Shown one piece after another: positions 32,101-43,688 of a stretch of DNA of 64,000 bases. The position numbers and the translations under genes were made by a program. Below the pieces are notes generated by a model. The model was not told the DNA's origin, did no database searches, and was given only the letters and a program-made list of their open reading frames with translations. Positions within the stretch are counted from its first letter, which is position 1. Every line of letters begins with the position of its first letter. The DNA is from Hormiphora californensis (Eukaryota > Ctenophora > Tentaculata > Cydippida > Pleurobrachiidae), in contig CM035351.1 of the NCBI GenBank assembly GCA_020137815.1, positions 2,924,409 through 2,988,408 on the forward strand, written 5' to 3'.

Positions 32101-35100
32101 TGATGTTTACGCCATTCGATTCTGTTGTGTTACCAGTTGCCGATACATCCAAGCTGTTTTCTCGTATCATCTTTGCCGATACGATGACACTTAGTACGGC
32201 CAAGGCAGCTCCCAAGATTGCAACAAACACAAATAAAACTAAAAACCTGATGATGTCTGGCAGGAGATACCGAATCGATAAAACTAGGCTCCCGAAATTC
32301 TCATCAATGAATTCTATGAACCTAAAAAAGATGAGAGGTGCACAAAACGCTGCTATGGAAAGATAATAACTGGCATAGTAAGAATATTTATCCTCTCCAA
32401 CATGGTCTCCAGCTATAGACAATATGGTTGAGATCAGGAACAGAAACGTTATAACCATGTCGAAAATGTACCATCCTTTTTCGGAGTATCGTTTGAATCT
32501 TTGATGTATGTACTGGTCAATAGCGAGGATCATTCGGGTGAGAGCACAGATAGCCACTACCGGGCTGGCACTACCGTTAGGCTGCCCCACATAGAAGTTA
32601 ACTATCACGAGAAAGATGAAATAGTTGACATACTCCGTTATGAAACAGAGTGCCGGGTTCATGATAAATTGCATGTGGTCTCCAAACCGATATTCGGACC
32701 CTCTCTTATCGAGGCCTGTACAGTGGAGTATTAAGTAATACGGTAGAAGAATGAAGCTGAAGAACCACTTTGCTGCAATATGGGGTATGGAATTGTTCCT
32801 TAACAAATCCATGTAACACTGATCTCGAATGAGCGACTGAGTGAGGGGATGTGATATGAAGATCTTGTTCATACAGTCCATGGAAAGTTGTATAACATTC
32901 TCGCCATTCTCCCCTAAAAATAAAATCCTTGCTTCGCTCCTACGATCACAACAATCTAAGAACTGGTAAGTGAACTTGTCTGCGTCCTCTGCTAAACTCT
33001 GTAGCTCTTTCTTGTAAGATGTACCCGCATTTATCACATCTAATAGGATGCTTTTAACCTCTGCGGCCGAAGTAATGGGGTCCCGGCATTGCAGGTAGGA
33101 TTTGGTAGTTAGGAGAATCCGGAGGGGTTGAACTCTGAATATCGGGTCGTCACTTTTGAGAAAGGGCGGGATTAGATTTCTTACTGCTTGTGATAAGTTG
33201 GCACCAGCATTTAATAGGGAATCAATTGAGGAAGTTTCCTCTTTGACGGCAGCGACACTAAGTGGGCTCTCCCCATCCTCATTGACATGATTTGGATTCC
33301 CGCCGTATTTCAAGATCAGGGCCACTGCCTCAGGGCTGGTTCGTGATGCAACTATCAAGGGTGTGTCTCCATTACCACTCTCATCCAATAAGTTGGCGAG
33401 AGTATTCTCCGAAAGCTCGGAGCAGCCAATTCTGGGCTCTTTCTGGACTCGTGATCCATGCCGATTTAGTAGGTCCTCCAACTCCTCTAATTTCTCATCC
33501 TTGATAAGATCTGAGACCTCTTTAAATGTTACCAGACTTGTCAGACCCAGACTACTCCGGACACTACCATGTCGATCTACCATCGTTAAATAACACAAAA
33601 TACAACAACCAATATAATAGTGGGCTTACTGAATTGTGTCATGTGTGCTATAACGAGGGGGGGGGATTCATGATCTTATTGGTTCGATAATCGACGCCGT
33701 GCCAAAATTGGTCAGAGACCCGCTAGGTACCCACCCCCTAAAAATTACCACAGGCAATACAACAACCATCATAATAGTGGGCTTACTGAATTGTGTCATG
33801 TGTGCTATAACGAGGGGAGCTGTTCATGATCTTATTGGTTCGACGCCATGCCAAAATTTGTCAAAGACCGGGTCTCTGACCAATTTTGGCATGGCGTCGA
33901 ACCAATAAGGTCTCTGAGACCCGCTAGGTACCCACCCCCTAAAAAATTACCACAGGCAATACAACAACCATCATAATAGTGGGCTTACTGAATTGTGTGC
34001 TACTAGTGGACCCCGGCCATCCTACGGCAATCGATCAATTGCTCAAGCAAAGTACTCTAAATATCCCCCTTCCTCGTTCTTTTCATTTTCTCAATTTCCT
34101 CTTATCTTAATCCAACCCACTCCATCTCCCTGCTTTCTCTCTCTGCTATATCTCTATCTATCTATCTATCTCTCTATCTCCCTACCTTTTGCTCTCACTA
34201 TTTTTCTGTATCTATCGTGATCTTTGTCTCTACTCCAACCCAAAGGCTGAAAATACAAGCAAAATAGCGTGGCCATTTTGGGCACTTTCTTCACCTCGGT
34301 TGAAGTGGAAAATATTTTTGGTGTTTCTTGGACCGCATAGGAGTACTTACTATAGTCGAATTTTTTAATAAAGGGACAGGGGGCCGCGCATTTACAAAAG
34401 TCTTTTTGCGCATGCTAAACGTTTTCGCTCATATCTCCAGTTCCTGATAAGATAAAGACTTGATCTTGGTTGCATTGAAAAGGTCTTAAAATTATCTTTC
34501 CAACGCTTCTGGGTTCAAGTCTTAAGATTGCCAGGAACTTGATCTCGATTATCACGCACAAAAAGACTTTTGAAAATGTGCGGCCCCCTGTCCCTTGATT
34601 AAAAAATTCGACTTTATGTAAGTGGAAAACCTTTGTTATGTCTCAGTTCACCAAATGGCCCCAAAATGACAAAAAATCCATGGCCTAATGTGTCAAAAGT
34701 ATCCAAAAATTATAAGCTTTCAATTTTAGTTTCGTCTTCTAAACCTCCCTCCCTCCCTGTTATAGACAACAGCACCAACTACACGACCGGTGGTGGTGGC
34801 GGAGCATCAGAGGGGTACCAGAACTACTCCGGTTACCCGGGATACGGCCAGAATACCAGTGGTAACCAGGGTAACGCCCAAGGTAACACGGGAGGTAACT
34901 ATGGTAACTCGGGTGGTAACGGTTACACTGGTTACAGCCAGACATATGGTGGTCAAACCGGTGGTGGAGCAGGGTACGATGGCTGGGAGGGGTACTATAA
35001 CCAATACGGACAGGGACAACAAGATTACAATAACAACAATACCGCTGCAGCTAACCAGGTGAGTGTTTCTGTCTGTGTCTGTCTGTCTGTCTGTTTGTGT

Positions 35101-36627
35101 CTGTCTGTCTGTCTATCTCTCTTTCTGCCTATCTGTCTTGTGTCTCTTCCCCATACTAACACGACGTCTCCCGAATACCAAACAGAGTGGGGGAGACCAA
35201 TGGAACAGCAGTGGCTACAACAAGGATGCCTCGACCTACGCCCGACCTGGATCTCCCACCCCTACCACTCCGTCCTCCAGAGCAGGGGGCAGGATGAGCC
35301 CACGGGGCGGTAGGGCCCGCTCTCGATCACCTCCACCCAGGTTAGTGATGACGTCATTACGTCACAAAGACAACCTCATAAATACATTGTACTGCTCAGT
35401 GTTAAGCAATTACTCTTTTTCGTTACACAAGTCACATAACTAACTAACTTTTCATTCCACCAGATCTATACTGGAGGAGTTTATGAGGGAGGAGATAACG
35501 AAAGAGTTCATGCTTGATAATACCATTACTGCCAATGTTATCGGACCCAAGGGATCTAGAATCTCCGCTATCAGACAACAAACCACCGCTATGATCAAAA
35601 TCGGTAAGTTCTGGTTAAAGGATAACAGTGAACTTCGATTAAAATAAGTTAAAACTGCTTAACAAACAAAGGCAATTCGATAATGTCAGATTAGAGTTCT
35701 GAGGGTAACATTAATGTAACATTTTAGCATTAATGTAACACACTAACATTCACCAGGTGATGATGAGAGTGTTGCTGAGGGTAAGAGGAAGATGGTTATC
35801 TCTGGAACTCTGAAGGAAGTCATGTGGGCTTTCAACGCCGTGAAAAGGCTGATCAAGGTGCGTTTCAGTACCTTTACATCCCACAGACCCACAAATGATT
35901 TGAAAAGTGGAGTGTATTACCAGTTTCCAGTAGATGGTCCCATGTTAAACACAATGCCCCTCTCATAGGATGCTGAAGATGAGATAAGGGGGCCAGGTGT
36001 ACCAGGGGAGGTACAACCAGGACAAGGTGGAGGACAAGCCCCTGTTAGCAAAATGATGGAACAAGCCCAAACAGTCCTACCCTTCACACCATCTGAAGAC
36101 GTAAGTCAAACCATGAATTTTCAGAATATTTTGGGATATTTTAGTCAAAGAATGTCAACTCGTACATCTACTTTGACCTTGAACGCTTGGTAACATATTC
36201 ACTCTCCCGGATTAGATTTCTGAAGAGCCAGTTGACAAGGATATAACGATACCAAACAAGAATGTTGGTCAGGTTCTGGGACGAAGGGCGGCCATCATTA
36301 GTGAGATCAGGAACACCAGTAACTGCAAAATCATCATCGGTAATCAATCAATCAATAATATTGGTGATATAGATATAGTCAGTAGTGATGCCCCATTTTA
36401 TTGGGTGGGGGATTATATAAACTGTGTCGCTATTTTATCCTATAACTTGGTATACTAGTTTTTAACCCTAAATGTTTTTAGAGAAAGACGGAGAGGTGGT
36501 GGGCGATGATAGAAAGATAAAGATAACAGGAAAGCCAAAAGATGTTCATCTTGCAGAGTACCTCATTTCAGCCGTACAAATGATGCCCAAAGACGCGTCC
36601 TACAAACTTGGACTACTACAACACTAA
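29118..36627 (+). CDS. hnRNP K-like protein with four KH domains
   Basis: This is a nuclear RNA/ssDNA-binding protein of the hnRNP K/PCBP type. Proposed exons: 29118-29234, 29378-29446, 29552-29601, 29909-29981, 30086-30470, 34766-35058, 35186-35340, 35464-35603, 35757-35857, 35969-36100, 36216-36339, 36482-36627; phases agree and give 594 residues. KH1 has VGKVIGKNGENLKYAR and VRVPE as in hnRNP K KH1. KH2 has LAGAILGQKGENLKQIRDKS. A long Gly/Tyr/Asn-rich linker (YSGYPGYGQNTSGNQGN) and an RG/RS patch (RGGRARSRSPPPR) follow. KH3 has ITANVIGPKGSRISAIRQ. KH4 (NVGQVLGRRAAIISEIR) has lost the GxxG loop. Human hnRNP K has three KH domains, so the fourth, or a split of the third, is notable. Exon 3 uses an AAG acceptor. 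Intron 5 (30471-34765) holds an antisense TRPC-like gene. Confidence 0.85.
30801..30862. mobile_element. Tiny inverted-repeat element (TGCGCTGGCAAGCG family), copy 2
   Basis: Termini tacgctgtgagcaagcggg and tttgcgcttgccagcgcag are inverse and match copies 1 and 3, with a shorter interior. Confidence 0.6.
31080..31600. repeat. Inverted duplication of about 220 bp beside the TRPC-like gene
   Basis: The + strand at about 31080-31310 and the minus strand at about 31385-31600 are diverged copies of each other, around a spacer of about 75 bp. Shared text includes gatattttgttactctcggg-type sequence and gtagagattagttctatgag. In each copy one strand can encode QEFPESNKNISVMD followed by SIL. Whether this is a decayed or alternative 3' exon of the channel gene is unclear. 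Confidence 0.65.
31638..33598 (-). CDS. TRPC-like cation channel, 3' end not resolved
   Basis: Two exons are supported: 33598-32033 and 31832-31638, joined in phase (587 residues so far). The N-terminal part has ankyrin-type repeats (GDTPLIVASRTSPEAVALIL; DGESPLSVAAVKEE). A hydrophobic six-segment region follows from about residue 275. The pore region MFLTYSLVGQSGLS leads into a last membrane helix, LYLFISVIIMLNVLIAMMNS, followed by YEYHKANRDLEWRFSRA, the counterpart of the TRPC EWKFAR motif. A donor gtaagt follows at 31637, so at least one C-terminal exon is missing from my model; the inverted duplication at 31080-31600 may contain it or its remnant. It is nested antisense in intron 5 of the hnRNP K-like gene. 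Confidence 0.8.
33601..34000. repeat. Tandem triplication with embedded palindrome
   Basis: Units start tacaacaacca at 33601 and 33758, and a partial third starts at 33960. Each has the block aatagtgggcttactgaatt. Unit 2 is lengthened by an inverted copy of gacgccatgccaaaattt-type sequence (33840-33900). It lies just upstream of the TRPC-like ATG (33598 on the minus strand), so it may contain or disturb that promoter. Confidence 0.75.
34355..34612. mobile_element. Palindromic MITE with long terminal repeats
   Basis: It begins gtcgaattttttaataaagg and ends with the near-inverse, aaaaaattcgac, with arms of about 55 bp continuing through gggacagggggccgc and caaaagtctttttgcg. No ORF. It lies in intron 5 of the hnRNP K-like gene. 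Confidence 0.75.
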
Positions 36628-36909
36628 TGTGTGACACTATTATATTGTTAACTTGATGCTCGAGTGTGTGCGTGTGTGTTTTCCCCCCATTTATTTTATC
36701 ATAAATTAACTTTTATCCACAATCTCTTCTCTCTATAAAAAGTGGTACATTTTACAAGCCGTGTAGTTTATTCTCCCTCCTCTCTCTATTCTCCCTCCTC
36801 TCTACCCCTCTCCCTCCCTCTGTCACTATATCTCCCTCACCTCTCTCTCTATTCATCTATCCCTAATCTCTCCCCCTCTATTAATCTATCGCCCTCTCCC
36901 CATGTAAAG

Positions 36910-36938
36910 TTTAACTTCTCTCTCTCCATTATAGCAAG
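36910..36938 (+). promoter_or_regulatory. Putative trans-splice acceptor of RBM42
   Basis: The tract cttctctctctccattatag has AG at 36933-36934, four bases before the ATG. A CT-rich stretch (36765-36900) fills much of the 311-nt gap. Confidence 0.6.
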
Positions 36939-39900
36939 ATGGGATCTCTTGAACAACAGATGGCCCTCTTCGAGGAGCTGATTTCCCAGGATCAGGGCCC
37001 CACGAATGGAATCCTGGTACCGGGGGGTATCCGGGGTCGACCCCAGCCTAGCCTTGTTAGTATAGCACCCTTTGTCCCGGGACACTCAGTTGTAGTTTCA
37101 CGTCCTGTAGGTATCATATCGACTGCTGGCGGCTACCCCGGAGGACCTGCTGGAGGACCCCCGGGTGTTGTGTCGAGGAGTTTGATTCCACAACCGAGGA
37201 TGGCCGTACATGTCCAACCTTCCCACGGTAAGAGATGATTGAGGGGATGTGGTAGGGGGGGGGGTTGTTGGTATGTGGTTAGCTTGGTTACGAAATAACC
37301 CGGGAATAACCACTTCGCTGAAAAGGGAGAGGTAACTTCGTTACCAAATGTCCAGCCTTCTCTTGGTAAGGGGAAGAGTGGGGGGGTTAGTTTGTAGATA
37401 GATGTCCTTGGGATCAAGTATTTAGTTTGTAGGGAGGGACAAGTACATGGTGTTGCGTGTGTAGACTGTAGAAGAAGACAAAAGAAATGCAAATTAGCTC
37501 TCTAACATTTCCCTCCCTCAGTGACGCCGCCCATCAGCTCCATACCCCTGCCGACAGGAGATATAATTCATCCATCCCGCCAAATCCAGCATTCCGCACC
37601 TCCCCCGGGTATTAGCGAACCACCACAGAAAAGTAAGTATCCCCAAAATATCACATTTTACACCCGCATGAGAGAGACTGTGTGAACAGTATTAATATTT
37701 CACAATTTTCAGAGCAAAGGATAGTACCGCCTCTACCAACACACGATGGGGCTAATGATGCGGCACTCAAAGCGGCCATTGCTAAAGCGGCTGCAGCAGC
37801 CAATGCAACAAACACCCGAAATTATGCTCTACCTAAGATCGGGGATGATGGTTTTGCAGTTGCGAACCAGTACAAAACTCGACCGTCGTAAGTTCTCCAG
37901 CTGCCACGTTTTGGTGCTTCGCTGGGAATATAATACAGATCGACATTTCGACATATTCCTGTGATGGGAAAGTTTTTTGGGGCCCTCCCTTGTCCCGCTT
38001 TGTCATGTCGTATAGACGTAGCACGCGAGACACATATTCTTACTTGAGTGTGCCCGGTAGACATTTGATCCGCGCGCGCAACAGAACCCAACTATCCATC
38101 TCACGTCCCATTTCCCACACAGGTTCCCAGGTCCCAGTGGAGGGCAGGCACCAGGGCCCAGCCGAGGTCCACCACCACCCCCTCCAGCCTTCCATGCACG
38201 ACCTCCTCCTATGCCCCCGATGCCGCCTCACAACCTGCCCCCTCCAGCGCCCTACCACCGACCCATCCCTCCCCCACCCCTGCCGAACCCTAAGGAGGTT
38301 CTGGCACAGGCGAAAATGGCGGGGAAGGAGATTAAGAAAAAGAAGCTAAAGAGCAAAGATAAAAAAGTTATGAGGACGGCAGCGGGAGATGTTTGGGATG
38401 ATCCTAGTCTGTTGGAGTGGGAAGACAACGATTTTAGGTAAACTTACTACTAAGATTGCAAAATTTACAATATACCAATATTATTTGTGATATGTTTACA
38501 TAGCGCTGAATATCCCTGTCTTCATTTCAAGTAGAAGGAGACAATCGGGCCCATATTTGTGGGACTAACCCCTATTTATGGGACGAATAATATATGCTAT
38601 ATTTTGTTATGTTCTAACCCTCCGGGGCCCGGTGAAATGCTATTAACAATATTTCACCCCGATATATTCTGGCCACCCCGAATTCCGTTCTGCATATAAC
38701 ATATTTTAGACCAAGCGAGTTATCCCTGTGATTTCTAAACCATGTCTGATATTTTTGCCAAGAAAAGATCCAACAGCAATGTTGGATTACTTTCAGCCCA
38801 ACTGTATTGTGGAGGGCTACATCATACTAAATAAGACAGCCAAGTTGCTCTTGTACAAATTGAAAAACTCAAAATGTTACAAATTTATAGCGAACCATAT
38901 AATAATTTGCCTAGCTAGACTCTGTTTCGTGCGCCCAAATGTAAAGGAGGGTTAGAACATAACAAATACTACATACTATGTGATCATAATACTAGCGTTG
39001 GTAACGCAATTACCCCTACATTGCGGGCACGCTAAAACGTGCCTTACTATTGCAATGCCCTATGCAGAGGGGTAATTTCGTTACCAAATACTAGCGCTAC
39101 TACTTGTTAAAAAAGACTGTCTGTATTCGCTACACACTGCAGTCTATGCAGCACACTCAGTACCGCACGTGTCATTGTCTGTGAAGTGAGATCCACTCTC
39201 CATCTCATTCTTTACTTCGTACCACACCCCGCTGCATCCAATATCACCAAAGGCAAACTCCTGGATATCGGAATATCTCTCCGCACATTCGCCCACTAGT
39301 TGTTGCCTCCAGTGCTCTTCCCCGCTAATGTAGAGAATCAGCTCGCTGCCCTCGAATGCCACGCTCCAGTCGAATACACCTTCACCAGCCAAGGGTTTGG
39401 GTAGGGGTCGGGGTGTTCTGCATTTTACACACCCTGTCAGGAAGATTCCTTTGCGATTAAATCGGAAGGAGCCAATCATATCGCCGTTGTTATCAAAAAA
39501 GTAGATCGTGTTGAGGGCCACCCACTTGATTTGAGATGTAACACGCATTCCCTTGCTGGACGTGTCAGTAAGGTCGTGGGCCACCCGACATTTATCATCA
39601 GCACACCAGCCACACTCAGCGGTCCAGCAATCGCACGTCTTCCGTGGAGTCTCGTCCGTGAAGGCTGGGGGAAGGGTGGGAGGTGCTGTCTCGGATGTGT
39701 CAGGGACTGTTGGAGGCTCAGTTTCAGGGACCGTTGGAGGCTCAGTTTCAGGGACCGTTGGAGGCTCAGTTTCAGGGACCGTTGGAGGCTCAGTTTCAGG
39801 GACCGTTGGAGGCTCAGTTTCAGGGACTGTTGGAGGCTCAGTTTCAGGGACCGTTGGAGGCTCAGTTTCAGGGACCGTTGGAGGCTTAGTTTCAGGGACC

Positions 39901-42900
39901 GTTGGACTCCAACTTGGGACTGTTGGTGCAGGTATAGTTGGTGGGCTTGGTAAATCATCCTTGTCAACTGAACGCCATTCGCCGCCAGCCATATATCGAA
40001 CGTTGACATCACCCAAATCTTGGTCTAAGAACATATTACAGATTCTGTTTCGAGGGTCCATCTCCACATAGAACTCCAGTTGGTCATAACAGTACAGATT
40101 CAGACGGTCCCCCTTGACGAAGTTCCATGTCCAAATCTGGATATCTTCCCCTCCACAAACTGGTTCAGAAATGTAATTCTTCTTGACGCACCGGAAAAAG
40201 TCAACATCATCAGCATTTGGGTCGTTATAAAGCTTCCACTTAGCATCCAGCATTATCCGGAGATTAGTAAATGTCATAGACAAGGCCTTGACTTCATTCT
40301 GAAAAAATAAGTTTGATTTATTTGTCTCGTGGCCGCAAGTATTTAGAGAGAAGAAGGGAGAAATAGAGGGAGAGATCTAAGAGGGAGAGAGAGTGAGACA
40401 GAAACAGAGACAAACATACCGCATGAGTAGCGTCGTGGTCGGTTCCCTTAACATTGTGTTGCCAGTTAGGTCGAAGAAGGGTCCTGTTGGTCCTAAACTG
40501 TAGGTTCCTCTCCAAAAAGTTATGCTCAATTGGGAAGTTGATGTTGTTGGTAATTTCCTTCCACTCTCCATCGATAAAGAATTCATCCCCGGCAATTGCG
40601 TACCCAGTCAGGGCGAGAATGAGAATTAAGGACAACGGCATATTAGAAAGAGTTATTATTTTCCGGCAGGGGACGGACCTTATATAATAATTAAAGTTTG
40701 CAAGGAGTGCAGCGCTGGGAAAATATGTCACGGGAGATCATGAATTATCTCATAATATGCATCAGTCATCGGGATAGATGTTGATGTTATCGGCCAAATA
40801 TGACAGCCAAGTTGCTCTTGTACAAATTGAAAAACTCGAATTATTTATAGCCAATCATATAATACTTTGCCTAGCTAGACTCTAAATACTACATTATTCA
40901 ATCATACAAATAGTTAAAAAAGACTGTCTGTATTCGCTACACACTGCAGTCTATTCAGCACACTCAGTACCGCACGTGTCATTGTCTGTGAAGTGAGACC
41001 CACTCTCCATCTCATTCTTTACTTCGTACCACACCCCGCTGCATCCAATATCACCAAAGGCAAACTCCTGGATATCGGAATATCTCTCCGCACATTCGCC
41101 CACTAGCTCTTGCCTCCAGTGCTCTTCCCCGCTAATGTAGAGAACCAGCTCGCTGCCCTCGAATGCCACGCTCCAGTCGAATACACCTTCACCAGCCAAG
41201 GGTTTGGGTAGGGGTCGGGGTGTTCTGCATTTTACACACCCTGTCAGGAAGATTCCCTTGCGATTAAATCGGAAGGAGCCAATCATATCGCCGTTATTAT
41301 CAAAAAAGTAGACCGTGTTGAGGGCCACCCACTTGATTTGAGATGTAACACGTATTCCCTTGCTGGACGTGTCAGTAAGGTCGTGGGCCACCCGACACTT
41401 TTCATTTGCACACCAGCCACACTCAGCGGTCCAGCAATCGCACGTCTTCCGTGGAGTCTCGTCCGTGAAGGGTGGGGGAAGGGTGGGAGGTGCTGTCGTG
41501 GATGTTTCAGGGACCGTTGGAGGCTCAGTTTCAGGGACCGTTGGAGGCTCAGTTTCAGGGACTGTTGGAGGCTCAGTTTCAGGGACCGTTGGTGGGTCAG
41601 TTTCAGGGACTGTTGGAGGCTCAGTTTCAGGAACTGTTGGAGGCTCAGTTTCAGGGACTGTTGGAGGCTCAGTTTCAGGGACCGTTGGTGCAGGTGTAGT
41701 TGGTGGGCTTGGTAAATCATCCTTGTCGGCCGATCTCCATTCGCCCCCAGCCATATATCGAACGTTGACATCACCCAAATCTTGGTCTAAGAACATTTTA
41801 CAGATTCTGTTTCGAGGGTCCATCTCCACATAGAACTCCAGTTGGTCATAACAGTACAGATTCAGACGGTCCCCCTTGACGAAGTTCCATGTCCAAATCT
41901 GGATATCTTCCCCTCCACACACTGGTTCAGAGATGTAATTCTTCTTGACACACCGGAAAAAGTCAACATCATCAGCATTTGGGTCGTTATAAAGCTTCCA
42001 CTTTGCATTCAGCATGATCCGGATATTGGTAAATGTCATCGCCAAGGCCTTGACCTCATTCTGAAAAAAATAAGTTTGATTTATTTGTCTCGTGGCCGCA
42101 AGTATTTAGGGAGAAGAAGGGAGAAATATAGGGAGAGATCTAAGAGGGAGAAAGAGTGAGACAGAAACAGAGACAAACATACCGCATGAGTAGCGTCGTG
42201 GTCGGTTCCCTTAACATTGTGTTGCCAGTTAGGTCGAAGAAGGGTCCTGTTGGTCCTAAACTGTAGGTTCCTCTCCAAAAAGTTATGCTCGATTGGGAAG
42301 TTGATGTTGTTGGTAATTTCCCTCCACTCTCCATCGATAAAGAATTCATCCCCGGCAATTGCGTACCCGGTCAGGGTGAGAACGAGGAATAAGGACAACA
42401 GCATATTAGAAACTAAAGCGGAATAAAGAATTGTTGTTTTCCGGCAGGGAACGGTCCTTATATAATTTGCAAGGGGTGCAGCGCCGGAAGAATATGTCAC
42501 GCGAGATCACTGTTGCCACTCCCACTTTCGTGATCTCTCTCCTGCAGGGCGGGGAATCACTGCGGAGAGGGGTATGTGACGTGTTATCTCATAATATGCA
42601 TCGGTCATAGGGATAAATGTTGATACTACCCTATGAATTTCCATGACTTCATTTGATTATCACAGCTCATGAGCATAGGGTTCCATTTAGAACGGATAAA
42701 TGTGTGTCGCAATGCCTGCTGATTTAAAAGAGGGTGTTGCACAATTACACAATGACGTAACGTTTACGTAAGCCCCGGAAACTCCGTGTTAGCGTAAGTG
42801 AATTTCGTCATTCAAGAGTGATGGGGTGCTGCTAGTAGCAGTCTGGTACCGTGACTGATTCCCGTTCTACATTACACGTTTTTTTTTTACCACTCAAGTT

Positions 42901-43592
42901 ACCTCCAAGAATCAGAAATTTCTAAACCCTGTTTGATCTTTGAGCAATAAGTGGAAAATATCAACCGGTTGAATAATTTCGGCATTCACCTGGGTCTTGG
43001 AAAGATACAAAATTACCCCATGGCAATAACCCTCCTAATTAATTATCTCCATCTAGTTAATTATCTTCATCTACTGTGTGTTTTTAAATGACTGAGACTG
43101 TTCAAATCGACATAGCGTCAAAAGTTGTGAATATTTTGCTCTGAAATTTTAGGACAAGGTAGATGGCTACCTGCCATTTATTGTACTCGAATTTCAGCAA
43201 AATCGGTCGTTCCTGAATGAACCTGTAGCCCAAAAACCTCCTCTAACTTTGAGCGCTCAGATCTCTGCAACCTGATGAGGTAGAGAGCTCAAACTTTCAC
43301 AATATGTTCATTAGACAATTTACTGCTTGGTTTGGCGATATCTTTTTTAGTTCCTTCGCAGGAACACGGCAAAGTGGTGTAAGTCGGCCTAATTGGGAGC
43401 ATTTTTGCACTCAGGTATCACGTATCGCGTGTCTTACTGGGGGTAATCAGCCCCCAGCCATGTGTCACACCGATTATGTATTGGAGTGTGGTAAAGTGTG
43501 GCGCTTCGCCAGCAGACGTGATCATAGTGTCCGAAATCGGTCACAAGCTGAAATCCAGACAAACTTTTCTAATTCTCTCCCTTTACATTCTG

Positions 43593-43624
<32 letters not shown>

Positions 43625-43655
43625 CTCTCTCTCTCTCACTATCTCCTCTCGTCGC

Positions 43656-43688
<33 letters not shown>

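Noticed and set aside
39531-41833. Long open frames on the + strand opposite the secreted paralogues (repeats such as SVSGTVGG and LSFRDRWR)
   Set aside because: They are shadows of the VPETEPP repeat read on the other strand. The minus-strand genes have signal peptides, introns and paralogue conservation.
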